From assembly GCA_900314365.1 (NCBI GenBank), contig OMVH01000245.1, positions 1 through 8,110 on the forward strand: a stretch of DNA of 8,110 nucleotides, in the 5' to 3' direction. The first letter of the stretch is position 1. The number at the start of each line of letters is the position of its first letter. Shown in pieces: positions 6,750 to 8,110 of the stretch. Source of the DNA: an uncultured Prevotella sp. GTDB lineage: Bacteria; Bacteroidota; Bacteroidia; Bacteroidales; Bacteroidaceae. The notes beneath the pieces are model-generated. The model saw nothing but the letters and a program-made list of their open reading frames with translations. It had not been told where the DNA came from and did no database searches. The position numbers were made by a program, and so were the translations under genes.

Positions 6750-6777
6750 ACAGATATGTCTGTCACAGACACTCTGT
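6750..6777. promoter_or_regulatory. Cluster of alternating ACAGA/TCTGT half-sites, operator-like
   Basis: Four five-base units alternate in orientation: ACAGA (6750-6754), TCTGT (6759-6763), ACAGA (6765-6769), TCTGT (6773-6777), with spacers of 4, 1 and 3 bases. The middle two lie within a perfect odd palindrome, TGTCTGT-C-ACAGACA (6757-6771). It sits about 45 bases upstream of the licD-type -33 element and about 75 bases upstream of the -33 element of the divergent operon. That is where an activator or shared regulator would bind. No regulator is encoded nearby in the window. Confidence 0.4.
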
Positions 6778-6788
6778 TTGAAGAAATC

Positions 6789-6820
6789 ACCACTCGTGGT
6801 ACAACATTCAACATTCGAAT
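6789..6820. repeat. Palindrome and tandem repeat abutting the licD-type promoter
   Basis: This stretch contains ACCAC-TC-GTGGT (6789-6800), then a perfect tandem pair AACATTC AACATTC (6803-6809 and 6810-6816), then the palindrome ATTCGAAT (6813-6820) ending three bases before the -33 TTTG. The density of short symmetric motifs beside a promoter suggests protein binding, but each motif alone is short enough to occur by chance. Confidence 0.3.
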
Positions 6821-6822
6821 AA

Positions 6823-6854
6823 TTTGGAAGTATGTGTATTTAATTGTAATTTTG
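6823..6854 (+). promoter_or_regulatory. Promoter of the licD-type gene
   Basis: TTTG (6823-6826), 20 bases, then TAATTTTG (6847-6854), followed by C, fits the Bacteroidetes TTTG/TAnnTTTG consensus. The start of transcription would fall near 6860, giving a short leader of less than 20 bases before the ATG at 6878. It is divergent from the promoter at 6643-6673. Confidence 0.72.
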
Positions 6855-6877
6855 CAGACTGAACAAACCACATCACT

Positions 6878-7696
6878 ATGGCTAATTACGACATCCGGCC
6901 CTTGCAGCTCCGAATGCTGAAAGTTCTGGAAGCTTTCGACAAAGTATGCAAGGAGCAGCATATAGCTTACGGGATATTTGCGGGCTCACTGATTGGAGCC
7001 GTACGTCACAAGGGATTCATTCCCTGGGATGACGACATGGACGTACTCGTGCCGCGTCCGGACTATGAACGGCTGATAGATCATTCGAAGGAATGGCTTC
7101 CTGCACCCTACGAGTTCGTCTGCGCAGAGAACGACCCCAAGTATCCGTTGCCTTTCGGAAAGCTTCAGGACAGTTCCACCACACTCATCGAGCGTCAGCA
7201 TCTAAGCTACTTGGGGGGAATCTATGTAGACGTGTTTCCCCTCGATGCTGTACCATCGGGCTGGCTGGCACGCCACTGGCAATTCACTCAATACGAGACT
7301 CTCAAGCAACTCCTCTACCTCGTCCACCGCGACCCCTACCGCCACGGTCACGGTCCTTCGTCATGGGTCCCACTCCTGGTGCAGAAGCTCTTCACCATGG
7401 AAGGACTGCAGGCGAAGATACGCAGGTTGCTCCGCAAATACGACTATGTCTCAACAAAGTACGTTGCAGATTACACTGATGGCCTAAAGGGAGTGATGCC
7501 CAAGACTGTAGAAGGAGTCTATGCACCCTACCCATTCGAGGATACCACGGTGATGGGAGTGAAGGACTACAAGCACTACCTCAGGCAGATGTACGGTGAC
7601 TACATGCAGATACCCGACGGGGAACATCAGCGGCAGCACAACTTCCATTACCTCGACCTCAACAAGCCCTACCGCACCTACAAAGGTGCTCATTGA
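6878..7696 (+). CDS. LicD-family phosphotransferase (nucleotidyltransferase fold)
   Basis: A 272-residue protein with no signal peptide or obvious membrane segment, so probably cytoplasmic. LicD proteins transfer phosphocholine or a related phospho-group from a CDP-activated donor to glycans; fukutin-related proteins share the domain. The core reads IAYGIFAGSLIGAVRHKGFI then PWDDDMDV (49-56), with Asp51-53 and Asp55 as the metal-binding acidic cluster. It continues with KLQDSSTTL, GIYVDVFPLD (114-123) and the C-terminal YGDYMQIP (239-246), all typical of the family. The start follows a good promoter closely. It is the only plus-strand gene here and converges on a CDP-glucose synthase gene. 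The transferred group and acceptor cannot be read from sequence; a role in decorating a surface polysaccharide is inferred. Confidence 0.87.
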   Translation: MANYDIRPLQLRMLKVLEAFDKVCKEQHIAYGIFAGSLIGAVRHKGFIPWDDDMDVLVPRPDYERLIDHSKEWLPAPYEFVCAENDPKYPLPFGKLQDSSTTLIERQHLSYLGGIYVDVFPLDAVPSGWLARHWQFTQYETLKQLLYLVHRDPYRHGHGPSSWVPLLVQKLFTMEGLQAKIRRLLRKYDYVSTKYVADYTDGLKGVMPKTVEGVYAPYPFEDTTVMGVKDYKHYLRQMYGDYMQIPDGEHQRQHNFHYLDLNKPYRTYKGAH

Positions 7697-7714
7697 GACT
7701 CCGCAGTCCTCAAT
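7692..7714. terminator. Compact hairpin between convergent genes containing both stop codons
   Basis: ATTGAGACT (7692-7700) pairs with AGT-C-CTCAAT (7705-7714) around a CCGC loop: nine pairs with one bulged C at 7708 or 7709. The licD-type stop TGA (7694-7696) pairs directly with the opposite-strand stop of the cytidylyltransferase (7710-7712). No T-run follows on either side, so it may pause or protect the 3' ends rather than terminate fully by itself. Coding space leaves only 13 bases between the two genes. Confidence 0.35.
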
Positions 7715-8110
7715 CCACCCAGGGTGCGTTGCCTTTCTCCCAAAGCATGTTGAGGTAGTCCCTGTCCCTGACAGTGTCCATGCACTGCCAGAATCCCTCG
7801 TGGCGATAGGTGACGAGCTCTCCTTCCGCAGCAAGCCGTTCCAAAGGCTCGCGCTCAAAGACTGTCTTATCGCCCTCTATATAATCGAACACTTTCGGCG
7901 AGAGCACGAAGAAGCCGCCGTTAATCCAGCCTTGGTTCACTTGAGGCTTCTCCTTAAAGGAACTCACACGGTCGTCGCCGTCAATCTGCAATTCGCCAAA
8001 ACGGGCTGTGGGATGAACGGCTGTCACGACGGCCCGGGCTTTGCCCTGCCGGTACTTCTCCACCAAGTGAGCAATGTTCACGTCGGACACAGCGTCGCCG
8101 TAGGTAAGCA
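7710..8110 (-). CDS. rfbF: Glucose-1-phosphate cytidylyltransferase, C-terminal half
   Basis: The window holds 132 residues of the C-terminal part; the 5' end lies beyond the right edge. The enzyme makes CDP-glucose from CTP and glucose-1-phosphate, the first step toward CDP-activated deoxysugars. Visible family segments are LTYGDAVSDVN (the TYGDGVSDV block), ARFGELQID, SSFKEKP, the strongly conserved WINGGFFVLSPKVFDYI, FEREPLERLA, and the end HEGFWQCMDTVRDRDYLNMLWEKGNAPW. The family is about 257 residues, so roughly half is visible. The GTG at 8090 is an internal Val codon, not the start. In many loci rfbF is followed by CDP-glucose 4,6-dehydratase. Here the gene downstream is the convergent LicD-type gene, so any partner must be upstream, outside the window. 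Confidence 0.92.
   Translation of the reverse strand, partial: LTYGDAVSDVNIAHLVEKYRQGKARAVVTAVHPTARFGELQIDGDDRVSSFKEKPQVNQGWINGGFFVLSPKVFDYIEGDKTVFEREPLERLAAEGELVTYRHEGFWQCMDTVRDRDYLNMLWEKGNAPWVD

Noticed and set aside
8088..8090. GTG as a possible start for a short 126-residue protein.
   Set aside because: The frame stays open to the window edge, and the residues before it (LTYGDA) belong to the conserved cytidylyltransferase block.

Overview
The window reads as chromosomal DNA of a Bacteroidales bacterium, most likely Prevotella-like. Three things point there. The ribosomal gene order is rpsL-rpsG-fusA-rpsJ-rplC with no tuf gene between fusA and rpsJ. Promoters fit the Bacteroidetes sigma-ABfr pattern (TTTG, about 19-20 bases, TAnnTTTG). 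Start codons are preceded by A/T-rich leaders rather than clear Shine-Dalgarno sites. The exact genus is inference.

Left part (1-3780): the translation operon, all on the minus strand. Transcription enters near 3770 and runs through rpsL (S12), rpsG (S7), fusA (EF-G) and rpsJ (S10) into rplC (L3), which is cut by the left edge. The coding sequences look intact and ordinary. The non-coding parts are more interesting: a strong hairpin in the rpsL leader, two hairpins in an unusually long rpsL-rpsG gap, and a possible three-way-junction RNA between fusA and rpsJ. These are where autoregulatory RNA elements would be expected.

Middle (3781-4241): about 460 bases with no convincing gene. It holds A/T-rich DNA upstream of the rpsL promoter, two inverted repeats (one a plausible terminator for the next operon) and no recognisable tRNA or insertion sequence.

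Right part (4242-8110): surface polysaccharide genes. A minus-strand pair encodes a UDP-glucuronate decarboxylase-like enzyme followed 12 bases later by a UDP-glucose 6-dehydrogenase. Together they would convert UDP-glucose to UDP-glucuronate and probably UDP-xylose. Divergent from them is a LicD-family transferase on the plus strand. It converges on the 3' half of a glucose-1-phosphate cytidylyltransferase (CDP-glucose synthesis), cut by the right edge. The divergent spacer (6612-6877) carries two good promoters and a cluster of short inverted repeats that looks like an operator region. The layout suggests the edge of a capsule, O-antigen or exopolysaccharide locus beside the str/S10 translation operon.
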